Positions 9,611 through 17,042 of a stretch of 64,000 nucleotides of DNA are shown one piece after another. Location: contig OZ253505.1 of assembly GCA_965262255.1 (NCBI GenBank), positions 1,116,001-1,180,000 of the forward strand, read 5' to 3'. The stretch comes from JANQQC01 sp965262255 (GTDB lineage: Bacteria; Pseudomonadota; Alphaproteobacteria; Caulobacterales; Hyphomonadaceae). Each line of letters starts with the position of its first letter. Within the stretch, counting starts at the first letter, position 1. Position numbers and translations under genes: made by a program. The notes beneath the pieces were generated by a model. The model was not told where the DNA came from. It saw nothing but the letters and a program-made list of their open reading frames with translations, and did not search any database.

Positions 9611-10696
9611 CTAGATAATAGTAGTGCCGGGAACACGTTTGTGAGTGTTAAGAAGAGATCGACCTCTGTTAGCGAGATTGTTGGCTATTTGGGCGCGACG
9701 ATGAAGTTCATCACTCTGAGAAATTTTGATGACTGCGTCCAGTTCCGCAATTCCTTCCTTTACTCTATCTGGATCAAAAGCGTATGTTGCTCTCAATACC
9801 AACGCAACGCCAAGATCATATCTAGCGCGAAACAACCTGGCATCAGTTAGTCTGCCGCCTTTAACTCTCTCTTTACGTATGTCAATCAATGAATTTAAGA
9901 AACTTGGGTCATCGCCTTCAATCGCGAGATGAAGTGCGAATGCGCCAAAATCGTTCTCAATAATATCTCGCGCCCGCTCGTTCATTGGTACCCCCTCACT
10001 AAACAAATTCGCTAAAGTGCCAACTATTTCTTTTAGATTTTCTGGTTGAAACTGGTCCGGTTCCGCGAGAGTCGGTTGCATATTCTTGGCAACTCCATAT
10101 GCCAAGAGAGTTCCCATCCCGTCATTCCAGTCATTAACGTCGCCCGAAAAATGCAAAGTGAAAGGCATGCCTAAATCTTTTGCAATATAGTCAACACGGG
10201 CAAGGCCGCGAATTCTCAAACCTTCCTCGCCCTTTTTATGATGTTCAATCCAGTAAATCATATCAGCACCACTCTTGTTCATTCTTTTCTGAGCAATGTC
10301 TATAATTGAAGGACCATAAATAACGGGCATGCCGCCGCCGTCGTAAACTGTTACAGGAGTTCCGAAGAAAAATTTCGTTAACAGTCTTTCTAGACAATCC
10401 TTAGTAAAATAGTCGGCACGAGCATTCCCCCTCATTTGGAGAATCTTGAATCCTGAATCCCGAGCCTTCGCAATTCTTTTAAGTTTCATATCTGTTATCG
10501 CCGCATTTAGAGCCCTGCGTCCGTAACGAATAGCTAAATAGGCCGTTGCAACTGCGGCATAGACCATTATTGACAGCGCCGTAATGTCGAAAAATGGAGA
10601 CGAAAACACGTTCTGTTGCATCCAAGCAACAATTTCTTTGAACTCTGGCACTATGGGAATCCCTCTGGATGAAATGGTTAAGAATATTCGCTTCAA
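9611..10696 (-). CDS. Membrane-anchored protein of unknown function (361 aa)
   Basis: I do not recognise this protein. Residues about 40-59 form one hydrophobic helix. Residues 75-215 are mixed, with a YGPSIIDIAQKRM stretch and a possible enzyme-like or binding fold. Residues 230-361 are helical and Arg/Ala-rich in a pattern like TPR or solenoid repeats (for example AELDAVIKISQSDELHRRAQIANNLANRG). It lies 52 bp downstream of purH on the same strand and may be co-transcribed. The likely topology is a single anchor with a cytoplasmic C-terminal domain. No catalytic motif stands out. Confidence 0.7.
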   Translation of the reverse strand: MKRIFLTISSRGIPIVPEFKEIVAWMQQNVFSSPFFDITALSIMVYAAVATAYLAIRYGRRALNAAITDMKLKRIAKARDSGFKILQMRGNARADYFTKDCLERLLTKFFFGTPVTVYDGGGMPVIYGPSIIDIAQKRMNKSGADMIYWIEHHKKGEEGLRIRGLARVDYIAKDLGMPFTLHFSGDVNDWNDGMGTLLAYGVAKNMQPTLAEPDQFQPENLKEIVGTLANLFSEGVPMNERARDIIENDFGAFALHLAIEGDDPSFLNSLIDIRKERVKGGRLTDARLFRARYDLGVALVLRATYAFDPDRVKEGIAELDAVIKISQSDELHRRAQIANNLANRGRSLLNTHKRVPGTTII

Positions 10697-10748
10697 CCAA
10701 GCGTACGCTCTATTTAGTAACTACTTCGCTATCGGCAATACCAACAGC

Positions 10749-12332
10749 TTAATGTCGGAAGTGTCTCATACCGGTGAAGACCATTGCAACACCCGATTTA
10801 TTGGCTGCCGAAATTACCTCGTCGTCGCGAATAGACCCTCCTGGTTGAATCACGGCTTTCGCGCCGGCTGATGCGATCTCTATTAAGGCATCGGGAAAAG
10901 GAAAAAAGGCATCGGATGCTGCTACACTGCCCTTAGTTGGAGCTTCTGCTCCGTCTGTTAACATCTCCGTTGCTTTCTGGGCAGCAATTCGAGACGAATC
11001 AATTCTACTCATCTGACCTGCACCGATTCCCACGGTGGCTAACTCCTTTGCATAGACTATCGCATTTGACTTAACATGCTTGGCAACCTTCCAAGCAAAC
11101 AAAAGATCACCTAGTTGATCCTCAGTAGGGGCAATCTTTGAAACCACTTTAAGCTGATCGCGAGATATCTGCCCGTTATCTCTATCCTGAACAAGTAGTC
11201 CTCCCGCAATAGATTTTACAACTGTCTCGCGTATCCGCGGATCAGGAACTTCGTGGGTCAGCAAGAGACGTAAATTCTTTCTTTTGGCAAATACACGAAT
11301 GGCTTCTGCACTTGCGGCTGGCGCTATCACCACCTCTGTGAAAATTTTAGTAATAACTTTCGCTATCTCCTCATCAAGTGACTTATTCACAGCGACAATA
11401 CCGCCAAATGCAGACGTAGAATCGCAAGATAGTGCCCTATTGTAGGCCTCAACGAGATTTTTGCCTTGCGCGACTCCACAAGGATTCGCATGTTTGATGA
11501 TCGCAACCGCGGGCTTCACTGTTCCAAGATCAGCAATTAGTTCAAAAGCAGCATCAGCATCGTTTAGATTGTTATAGGAAAGTTCCTTTCCTTGCACTTG
11601 TTCGGCATTCGACACCCCGGCGCGTTCAGAGGAGGTTTGATAAAACATCGCTCTCTGATGAGGATTCTCTCCGTATCTAAGCGCCCGACCTTGTTTTCCC
11701 TTGAAGGTAACCGACCTCGGTGCCGCATTCCCTATTTCACTCTCGTACCAGTTTGAAATGCCAGCGTCGTAGCTGGAAGTTGTCGCATAGGCTTTTGCTG
11801 CAAGAAGGCGCCTTGTAGAGGCAGATATTGTTCCGCCATTTGCCTCGAGCTCTGTTAAGACCGCGTTCATGTCGTCCACCTCAGAACACACGGTCACAAA
11901 TGCCGCGTTTTTTGCCGCGGCACGCAACAAGGCCGGCCCTCCAATATCTATATTTTCGATACATTGGTCGAAGCTGGCCCCGGAAGCAACAGTTTCCTCA
12001 AAAGGATAGAGGTTTATGTAGACTAAGTCGATCGGCGCAATACCATGTTCATTTGCGTCACAAACATCGCTGTCAACGTTGCGCCGATAAAGTAGTCCGC
12101 CGTGAATGGCTGGGTGCAACGTCTTTACCCTTCCCGCCATCATTTCAGGAAAACCCGTTAAACTTTCGACATCGGTGACGTTCAAACCGGCGTTTTTTAG
12201 CTGTCGCGCACTACCTCCTGTTGAAACAATTTGTACCCTGAGTTCACTTAATCGTTCTGCAAATTCGGTAAGTCTAGATTTGTTGGAAACCGACAGCAAT
12301 GCACGGTTTATGCGAACGCTAGTGTCTGTCAT
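10749..12332 (-). CDS. purH: Bifunctional AICAR formyltransferase / IMP cyclohydrolase PurH
   Basis: Catalyses the last two steps of de novo purine synthesis: formylation of AICAR with 10-formyl-THF, then ring closure to IMP. The 527 residues show an N-terminal MGS-like cyclohydrolase domain (residues about 8-150, with STGGSARQLK and GRVKTLHPAIHGG) and the transformylase domain with RYGENPHQ (219-226) and the catalytic Lys280-His281 pair in KHANPCG. The length is normal. It is the only purine gene in the window and is read toward the unknown 361-residue gene. Confidence 0.97.
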   Translation of the reverse strand: MTDTSVRINRALLSVSNKSRLTEFAERLSELRVQIVSTGGSARQLKNAGLNVTDVESLTGFPEMMAGRVKTLHPAIHGGLLYRRNVDSDVCDANEHGIAPIDLVYINLYPFEETVASGASFDQCIENIDIGGPALLRAAAKNAAFVTVCSEVDDMNAVLTELEANGGTISASTRRLLAAKAYATTSSYDAGISNWYESEIGNAAPRSVTFKGKQGRALRYGENPHQRAMFYQTSSERAGVSNAEQVQGKELSYNNLNDADAAFELIADLGTVKPAVAIIKHANPCGVAQGKNLVEAYNRALSCDSTSAFGGIVAVNKSLDEEIAKVITKIFTEVVIAPAASAEAIRVFAKRKNLRLLLTHEVPDPRIRETVVKSIAGGLLVQDRDNGQISRDQLKVVSKIAPTEDQLGDLLFAWKVAKHVKSNAIVYAKELATVGIGAGQMSRIDSSRIAAQKATEMLTDGAEAPTKGSVAASDAFFPFPDALIEIASAGAKAVIQPGGSIRDDEVISAANKSGVAMVFTGMRHFRH

Positions 12333-12544
12333 GATAGAGTCCTTTGACCGTATGAACAGTCAGAAACCCCTATTGTAAGGGAGTGTGCGAATGTAGAGGA
12401 GGTAAAGTTTGACTTGGATTCGCAAAGCGAATTCGATGGAGCGAGAGTAACAATCATACACCAAATTGATCGTTTCTTTGGACGAATTGAGCATTGTCCG
12501 TTGCACACTGAAAAATTTTTTTCTTGCGATTCACAAAAAACCTA

Positions 12545-12572
12545 TTGACAAATTTCAGTATTTTCCTAATAT
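12545..12572 (+). promoter_or_regulatory. Strong sigma-70-type promoter of a candidate small RNA
   Basis: TTGACA (12545-12550), a 16-nt spacer and TAATAT (12567-12572) give a near-consensus promoter on the plus strand. No reading frame follows on this strand. Instead two hairpins and a U-tract terminator end about 95 nt downstream. Confidence 0.7.
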
Positions 12573-12578
12573 GACCGA

Positions 12579-12673
12579 TGTGGGAGGCTGCTTTTACCTC
12601 CTTTCCGGCCTCCCACGCTCTTCTCCCCGCCAAAAGTAGTTTCATTACCGCCAGTATTGGCGGTTTTTTTTTG
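12579..12673 (+). ncRNA. Candidate trans-acting small RNA with anti-Shine-Dalgarno loop
   Basis: The predicted transcript is about 95 nt, from just after the TTGACA/TAATAT promoter to the intrinsic terminator. The first hairpin pairs GTGGGAGGC (12580-12588) with GCCTCCCAC (12608-12616). Its loop carries TTTACCTCCTTT, which contains the CCUCC anti-Shine-Dalgarno sequence. The terminator hairpin and nine U follow. This plan (exposed CCUCC loops, Rho-independent end) resembles alphaproteobacterial riboregulators such as the alpha-r14 family, which block ribosome binding sites of transporter mRNAs. Family membership is inference from architecture. It lies antisense to no recognisable gene. Confidence 0.6.
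12647..12673 (+). terminator. Rho-independent terminator of the candidate small RNA
   Basis: ACCGCCA (12647-12653), loop GTAT, TGGCGGT (12658-12664) and a run of T to 12672 form a textbook intrinsic terminator on the plus strand. Upstream there is no plus-strand protein gene, which supports the small-RNA reading. Confidence 0.85.
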
Positions 12674-13076
12674 CGCCATAGCGCGGGACACTCATCGGTG
12701 CTTCTGACGTTCTTCACTGTTCAAAAGAGAATGTAGAAAACTCCGATACTTGGCGGGGCCTTATAGCAAGCAACTCAGCCTATAAGTCATAAGCACTTAA
12801 TCTCTGAGGCTTCAGATGCCCGATACTCTTTTCTCACTGCAGGTACGATGGATGGTTTATCTCGAAATCCGCCTTTCCAAGAGTCCGCCCATTTCCCCTG
12901 AGCATTGCCAGCAAGATATTTGCAACCATTTTCCGCGAGGATAAGGCCTGATTTTTGACAGTTTTCTTGAACTTCACGTTCGCTTTTCGATGGTAACAGC
13001 CTAGTCGCCTTCGGCAAATCAAAAAAATTGAATAACGATTTTCATCTTTCGGTGAATTAGACCCGAAAAAACTTAA
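12674..13076. other. Intergenic region, no supported gene
   Basis: About 400 bases. Two overlapping minus-strand frames lie at 12787-13022. One of them (76 codons, starting at 13017) has a plausible composition with Trp, Cys and Gly, but there is no recognised domain, and I do not call it. No terminator or repeat was seen. Confidence 0.4.
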
Positions 13077-13388
13077 TTACTTACATTTTTTCGTCGGCGT
13101 GCTTTTAAGTGAATCTGCCTTATTCTTTAGCACCGTTTCAAGAACTTCCATTTGAAGGTTCATTTCTGTTTTTTCGTCGCACATATTAATCCATTTCAAG
13201 AGGGCAATCGTCGACGCTCTATCCAAAAGGTCGTTACTAAAGTTCCTTTCCTCAAGATTCTCGATAATCGCGATATGCAATGCCAGGTTGATATTCTTAT
13301 CTTCTCCGCCTTTGGCTACCTCTACGCACGATTCCATATAGTTCTGGAAAAGTTCCATATCGCTCAGTTCTTCCGATTCGTCAGACAT
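13077..13388 (-). CDS. Small acidic helical protein of unknown function
   Basis: Not recognised. From the Met at 13388 (preceded by GAGG at a 9-nt spacing) the product is 103 residues. It begins with an acidic stretch (MSDESEELSD) and continues as amphipathic helices (ALHIAIIENLEERNFSNDLLDRASTIALLKWI), ending in a Lys-rich tail. An upstream GTG at 13466 would add 26 residues but lacks a ribosome site. It has one Cys-containing segment and no membrane helix. It sits just outside the duplicated rsfS-rlmH block. Confidence 0.5.
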   Translation of the reverse strand: MSDESEELSDMELFQNYMESCVEVAKGGEDKNINLALHIAIIENLEERNFSNDLLDRASTIALLKWINMCDEKTEMNLQMEVLETVLKNKADSLKSTPTKKCK

Positions 13389-13600
13389 TCTATTCATCCT
13401 CTTGTTAGAGACATTCACAGCCGAAGTACTCTCCGAGCCTACGTGTATATAACCTAACTTAGTCACCGATCAAAATAAGACTCTGTGCAAAGCACTGTTG
13501 ATCGTATTTGAACTTTTACAAGACTAAAGCAACAAAGTATGACCTCAAAAACTTTTATAACACCCGTCTTCATGAAAGTACGTCGGGAGCATTAAGATAT

Positions 13601-14062
13601 CTAAGGTTTATGGTACGGCAACCCTAATGAAATTGTTCCGGCACGATACAGCTGCTCGGCTAGCATAACTCGCACTAACCTATGGGGCCATGTAGCCTTA
13701 CCAAAACTCAAAGCCCTCGGCGCAAACTCTACAGCTGCTTTTCCAAACCCTGAAGCTCCTCCGATAAGAAATGTCAGATTCGACGTACCAGTATCGCGCC
13801 ATTTGGTTAGGAATTCCGCAAATTCTACTGAAGAGTATGATTCACCCTTTTCATCAAGGCGAAACACTACTGTGTCACTAGGGGTTTTGCTAACTAACCG
13901 GTTGGCTTCCTCATCAATGTTACCTGTTGCCACTTCAATTTCGTTAATCGGATCAAATCCTATCCTTGCTCCAATCTTTTTAAATCTGCTCGAATAATCG
14001 TCAATTAGGAGACGCTCTGAACCTGACTTCAGCTTTCCAACACAGATTATGTTTAGGCGCAT
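13601..14062 (-). CDS. rlmH: 23S rRNA (pseudouridine1915-N3)-methyltransferase RlmH (intact copy)
   Basis: SPOUT-class enzyme that methylates pseudouridine 1915 in helix 69 of 23S rRNA in the assembled ribosome, using SAM. The 153-residue product is full length. It has the SAM-pocket motif FLIGGASGFG (98-107), an HRLVRVMLAEQLYRA helix and the terminal LPYHKP that corresponds to the conserved Tyr-His end. It lies 6 bp after rsfS, as in many proteobacteria. A second copy at 16154-16617 is frameshifted, so this is the functional gene. Confidence 0.95.
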   Translation of the reverse strand: MRLNIICVGKLKSGSERLLIDDYSSRFKKIGARIGFDPINEIEVATGNIDEEANRLVSKTPSDTVVFRLDEKGESYSSVEFAEFLTKWRDTGTSNLTFLIGGASGFGKAAVEFAPRALSFGKATWPHRLVRVMLAEQLYRAGTISLGLPYHKP

Positions 14063-14068
14063 CTTGAT

Positions 14069-14452
14069 TCAATCGGTCTCAACCAAATCTTGCCAAAGCC
14101 GGTCTAAATCATAGAACTCACGAACTTCAGGGCGGAATAGGTGAATAACGATGTCCCCTACATCGATTAGAACCCAGTCGGCATTTGGTAATCCTTCGAC
14201 CTTCGCTGATCGTTTTATACAAGAATGCTTCAATAATCGTGTCAGATGGTCGGCCATAGACGCAACATGACGTTTCGATCTTCCAGAAGCGACGACGATT
14301 TGGTCGGCAATTGAGGTTTTGCCTTCGACATTGTAGACGACAACATCTTGCGCTTTGTCATTACGTAAAGACTCCATCACAACGTCCGTCACCGCTGTAA
14401 CTTGTTTAATGTCGCCTTGAATTCGAGCAGAATTATCACGAGTATTTTTCAG
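14069..14452 (-). CDS. rsfS: Ribosomal silencing factor RsfS (copy 1)
   Basis: RsfS binds ribosomal protein uL14 and blocks 50S-30S joining in stationary phase or starvation. The product shows the conserved core VEGKTSIADQIVVASGRSKRHV, VEGLPNADWVLIDVGDIVIHLF and REFYDLDRLW, which identify the family. No ATG opens the frame near the expected N-terminus. A GTG at 14392 lacks a Shine-Dalgarno, while AGGAGG at 14461-14466 is followed by an 8-nt spacer and an in-frame CTG at 14452, giving 127 residues. The second copy has the same arrangement, which supports a CUG start. It is read with rlmH. Confidence 0.9.
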   Translation of the reverse strand: MKNTRDNSARIQGDIKQVTAVTDVVMESLRNDKAQDVVVYNVEGKTSIADQIVVASGRSKRHVASMADHLTRLLKHSCIKRSAKVEGLPNADWVLIDVGDIVIHLFRPEVREFYDLDRLWQDLVETD

Positions 14453-14460
14453 AGAACTGT

Positions 14461-14466
14461 CCTCCT
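14461..14466 (-). promoter_or_regulatory. Shine-Dalgarno that points to a CUG start for rsfS copy 1
   Basis: AGGAGG on the minus strand lies 8 nt before an in-frame CTG at 14452-14450. No ATG, GTG or TTG is available at this distance in the RsfS frame. The second rsfS copy has AGGAG 8 nt before CTG at 17013. Confidence 0.55.
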
Positions 14467-14506
14467 AATGAACATTACGAATTGCGAAGTTGGCATATAC
14501 GTTCCC

Positions 14507-14991
14507 TCAGGAAAATAAGATTGTCAGCATGTCAACCAACGCTCGATTGACCTGATCAAGAAACGCAAATTGTCCAAAATTTCTTTCCAAGGCCGCGGCA
14601 AACTTAACGCGTCCAGATTCACAAGAAAACCCTGAACTATGTTCCCAAGAAGTCTGTAGTTTCTTGTAGACTGACATTACACGCCCTATATCTAAAACAG
14701 CGTTCGGTTTATAGTTTTCTATCGTTACGAAAAAAAGTCTCATTACTTTTTCGTTCTCCAAAAATAGTTCTTCATTAACCTCTATTAATGGACAAACTGA
14801 CGTTCCCGCTTATGATGAGTAATATCACAACTTTGACTGATCACTGCTAAACCTTTAATACTTTAAACTTCCTCGTCAATAACGTAATCAGAGAGTGTTG
14901 CGTATATAAAACCCCCGACATCTAGTGAGTATACTCCTTGACACGACTTATCAACCCGAAAGTCTTCCGTAATGTTCACTGGCAACTTCCT
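14507..14991 (-). pseudogene. Decayed copy of the SQTCD-motif cassette protein
   Basis: Fragments in more than one frame match the 276-residue protein at 17043-17873. Near 14850 the minus strand reads GLAVISQSCDI, matching GLIVVSQTCDI. Then VCPLIEVNE near 14785 matches AVCPLIEVNE. Next comes the frame 14761-14507, whose IGRVMSVYKKL, ESGRVKFAAALERNFGQFAF and DQVNRAL correspond to the middle of that protein. The N-terminus is displaced by a frame change and the C-terminal third is absent before rsfS. It is a relic of the second cassette copy. Confidence 0.75.
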
Positions 14992-14993
14992 TA

Positions 14994-15878
14994 TCACACT
15001 CTTCTAACTGTTCGTCTTCGAGTTTCCTGTATGGGTTCAGATAATGGCAAAGGGGGCTTTTCCGTTCCATCAGCCTGACTATGTTCTAGCATTGGTCGAT
15101 ACTCTCCTATCCAACCTCGCTCGGAACAGTCAATCTCCGTTCTACCTTCGCCTGCACCAATTAGCTGCTCTGCTAAGGTATAGTTCCCGTTCTGTATCTC
15201 GCTGTACGGAATTTGTCCTCGAATTTCACTTTTCAACTCTTTTGAATTCATTTCGGCTGTGCCTCGGTCAATATATCCAATTGTTTCGAGAGTCATTTTT
15301 ATATGTCTCCTATTTTCTTTCGGAACAACGTTACCTTGCATCCATCCAACAAGGGTCTCTTTCGCAACATTCAATAAACTTGCCAAGTCATCCCAATCAA
15401 AACCAGTTAGATGTCTTATTTTAAAAACCATCCTTTCTGGACCGCTTGCATCAGACGAGCTACTATACATATCAAATCTCGGCGAAAAACTAGGCTGGCT
15501 TATCTCAGCATACGGGGAATTGTCTTTCCGAGACAGTTCGTATTCTTCGCTAGACTCTTTATTCTGCCCGCACAAAAAACTATTCACTATAGATTCGCTT
15601 CGTGTGCTGACCGGAATAGTTTGTAAATCTGTTTGAGGGAAAACCTCAGATGACGAAGACCAATGCAGACTGCTTGAAGACCCCTTCGACTCAATGATAG
15701 ATTCAAGTAACGTGTTCAATATTTGCTCATTTCTCCTTGAATCAGCCAAAATATCCTTCTCGGGTAGGCCTTCCTCGAAAGGTCGATCCAATTCTAAACT
15801 ACTCTTTTCACCCGTTAAGAGGAATATTTGATTAGACTCATTAGCCTCAAATTTAGGCGCATTATTCAGTATCGCCAT
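14994..15878 (-). CDS. HTH protein of the accessory cassette, distal paralogue (294 aa)
   Basis: Diverged paralogue of the 250-residue protein at 17876-18628. Residues 1-145 are Ser/Glu-rich and probably disordered. Residues about 152-200 form a helix-turn-helix of the XRE/Cro-like kind (HLTGFDWDDLASLLNV, then a recognition helix around KETLVGWMQG). The tail shares the SEPIQETRRRTVRR pattern with the paralogue. It is intact although both neighbours, the TIGR04255 remnant and the SQTCD relic, are broken. That is consistent with selection to keep a repressor or antitoxin, but this is inference. The HTH is quite different from the other copy, so its DNA target may differ. Confidence 0.65.
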   Translation of the reverse strand: MAILNNAPKFEANESNQIFLLTGEKSSLELDRPFEEGLPEKDILADSRRNEQILNTLLESIIESKGSSSSLHWSSSSEVFPQTDLQTIPVSTRSESIVNSFLCGQNKESSEEYELSRKDNSPYAEISQPSFSPRFDMYSSSSDASGPERMVFKIRHLTGFDWDDLASLLNVAKETLVGWMQGNVVPKENRRHIKMTLETIGYIDRGTAEMNSKELKSEIRGQIPYSEIQNGNYTLAEQLIGAGEGRTEIDCSERGWIGEYRPMLEHSQADGTEKPPLPLSEPIQETRRRTVRRV

Positions 15879-16046
15879 ACTTTTCCTCCATAGATTCGTA
15901 AAAATTCGTCGTTAACTACCCTGCGAAAGAAACTATATGCACGAGACGCTAGCATCAAAACAGTGTTCAGTCCGCGAAACATGTGGTACTGTTCATTTGT
16001 AAAGCGTTCTGAGTCTCGTTCCCAGCATTTAGATATATTATCATAA
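15866..16046 (-). pseudogene. 3' remnant of a TIGR04255-family gene
   Basis: The minus strand reads LASRAYSFFRRVVNDEFLRIYGG near 15885-15955, matching the C-terminus LASRAYSFFRWVVNDDFLRLYGG of the intact gene at 18625-19425. Upstream the similarity is lost. At 16047 the sequence switches to the non-coding tail of the second rlmH copy, so this is the duplication junction. Most of the gene was deleted or never duplicated. Confidence 0.7.
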
Positions 16047-16153
16047 ACTGTTGATCGTATTTGAACCTTTAAGAGACTAAAGCAACAAAGTCTGACCTCA
16101 AAAACGTTTATAATACCCGTTTTCATGAAAGTACGTCGCGAGCATTAAGATAT

Positions 16154-16617
16154 CTAAGGTTTATGGTACGGCAACCCTAATGAAATCGTTCCAGCGCGAT
16201 ACAACTGTTCGGCTGGCATAACTCGCACTAACCGATGCGGCCATGTTACCTTACCAAAACTCAAAGCCATCGGTGAAAACTCTATGGCTAGTTCCCCCCA
16301 AACCATGATGCTCCTCCGATAAGAAATGTCAGATTCGACTTACCAGTATCACGCCATATGGTTAGGAATTCCACAAATTCTTCTGAAGAGTATGATTCAC
16401 CCTTTTCATCAAGGCGAAAGACGACTGTGCCACTACGGGTTTTGCTAACTAACCGATTGGCTTCCTCGTCAATGTTACCTGTTGCTACCTCAATTTCGTT
16501 AATCGGATTAAATGCTATCCTTGCTCCAATCTTGTTAGATCGGCTCGAATAATCGTCAATTAGGAGTCGCTCTGAACCGGACCTCAGATTTCCAACGCAG
16601 ATCATGTTTATATGCAT
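16154..16617 (-). pseudogene. rlmH: rlmH second copy, frameshifted
   Basis: The first about 105 residues match the intact RlmH, but a net 2-base insertion in a C-rich spot near 16293-16300 shifts the frame and creates a stop at 16288. The C-terminal part (equivalent to LSFGKATWPHRLVRVM...LPYHKP) remains readable in another frame down to 16154. The SAM-pocket Gly105 is also replaced by Trp. It cannot make a normal enzyme. Confidence 0.9.
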
Positions 16618-16623
16618 CTTGAT

Positions 16624-17013
16624 TCAATCGGTCTCAATCAAATCTTGCCAAAGCCGATCTAAATCATAGAACTCCCGCACCTCGGGGCGGAAGAGGTGGA
16701 TAACGATGTCCCCTACATCAATTAGAACCCAGTCGGCATTTGGTAATCCTTCGACCTTCGCAGGTCGTTTTATATATGAATGCTTCAATAATCGTATCAG
16801 ATGGTCTGCCATAGACGCAACATGACGCTTCGATCTTCCGGAAGCGATGACGATTTGGTCGGCAATCGAGGTTTTACCTTCAACATCATAGACAATAACG
16901 TCTTGCGCTTTGTCATCATGTAATGATTTGACAATTATGCTAAGAATACTTTGCACAGTGTTATTATTTCCAACTTGCAACGACAATCGCGGCGGGATTG
17001 ATAGTGAATTCAG
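16624..17013 (-). CDS. rsfS: Ribosomal silencing factor RsfS (copy 2)
   Basis: Near-identical in its core to copy 1 (SIADQIVIASGRSKRHV, VEGLPNADWVLIDVGDIVIHLF, REFYDLDRLWQDL). The frame is intact. AGGAG at 17022-17026 precedes an in-frame CTG at 17013 by 8 nt, giving 129 residues; TTG at 16986 is the alternative and has no ribosome site. It follows the cassette protein at 17043-17873 by about 30 bp and is probably expressed from the same transcript. Keeping two intact rsfS copies could raise dosage of the silencing factor; whether both are used is unknown. Confidence 0.85.
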   Translation of the reverse strand: MNSLSIPPRLSLQVGNNNTVQSILSIIVKSLHDDKAQDVIVYDVEGKTSIADQIVIASGRSKRHVASMADHLIRLLKHSYIKRPAKVEGLPNADWVLIDVGDIVIHLFRPEVREFYDLDRLWQDLIETD

Positions 17014-17042
17014 ATCAAATTCTCCTGTATCGTAGTTTAATC

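Larger units (their letters stand above)
13494..14452. repeat. Distal copy of the duplicated rsfS-rlmH segment
   Basis: From the sequence actgttgatcgtatttgaac at 13494 through rlmH and rsfS to about 14452, this segment closely matches 16047-17013, including the non-coding tail after rlmH. By eye, most of the rsfS and rlmH codons agree. The period is about 2.55 kb. It marks a tandem duplication that also included the accessory cassette upstream of rsfS. Confidence 0.85.
16047..17013. repeat. Proximal copy of the duplicated rsfS-rlmH segment
   Basis: Starts with the same actgttgatcgtatttgaac as 13494 and continues through rlmH (frameshifted here) and rsfS. Differences include a 2-base insertion near 16290-16300. 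Beyond the rsfS start the two copies diverge into cassette genes of much lower similarity. Confidence 0.85.

Noticed and set aside
12454..12717. 87-codon minus-strand frame
   Set aside because: It runs across the small-RNA promoter, hairpin and terminator on the other strand and has no recognised similarity or ribosome site.
12787..13022. Two overlapping minus-strand frames of 62-76 codons
   Set aside because: They overlap each other in different frames, have no domain and no clear ribosome site. Left as uncalled.
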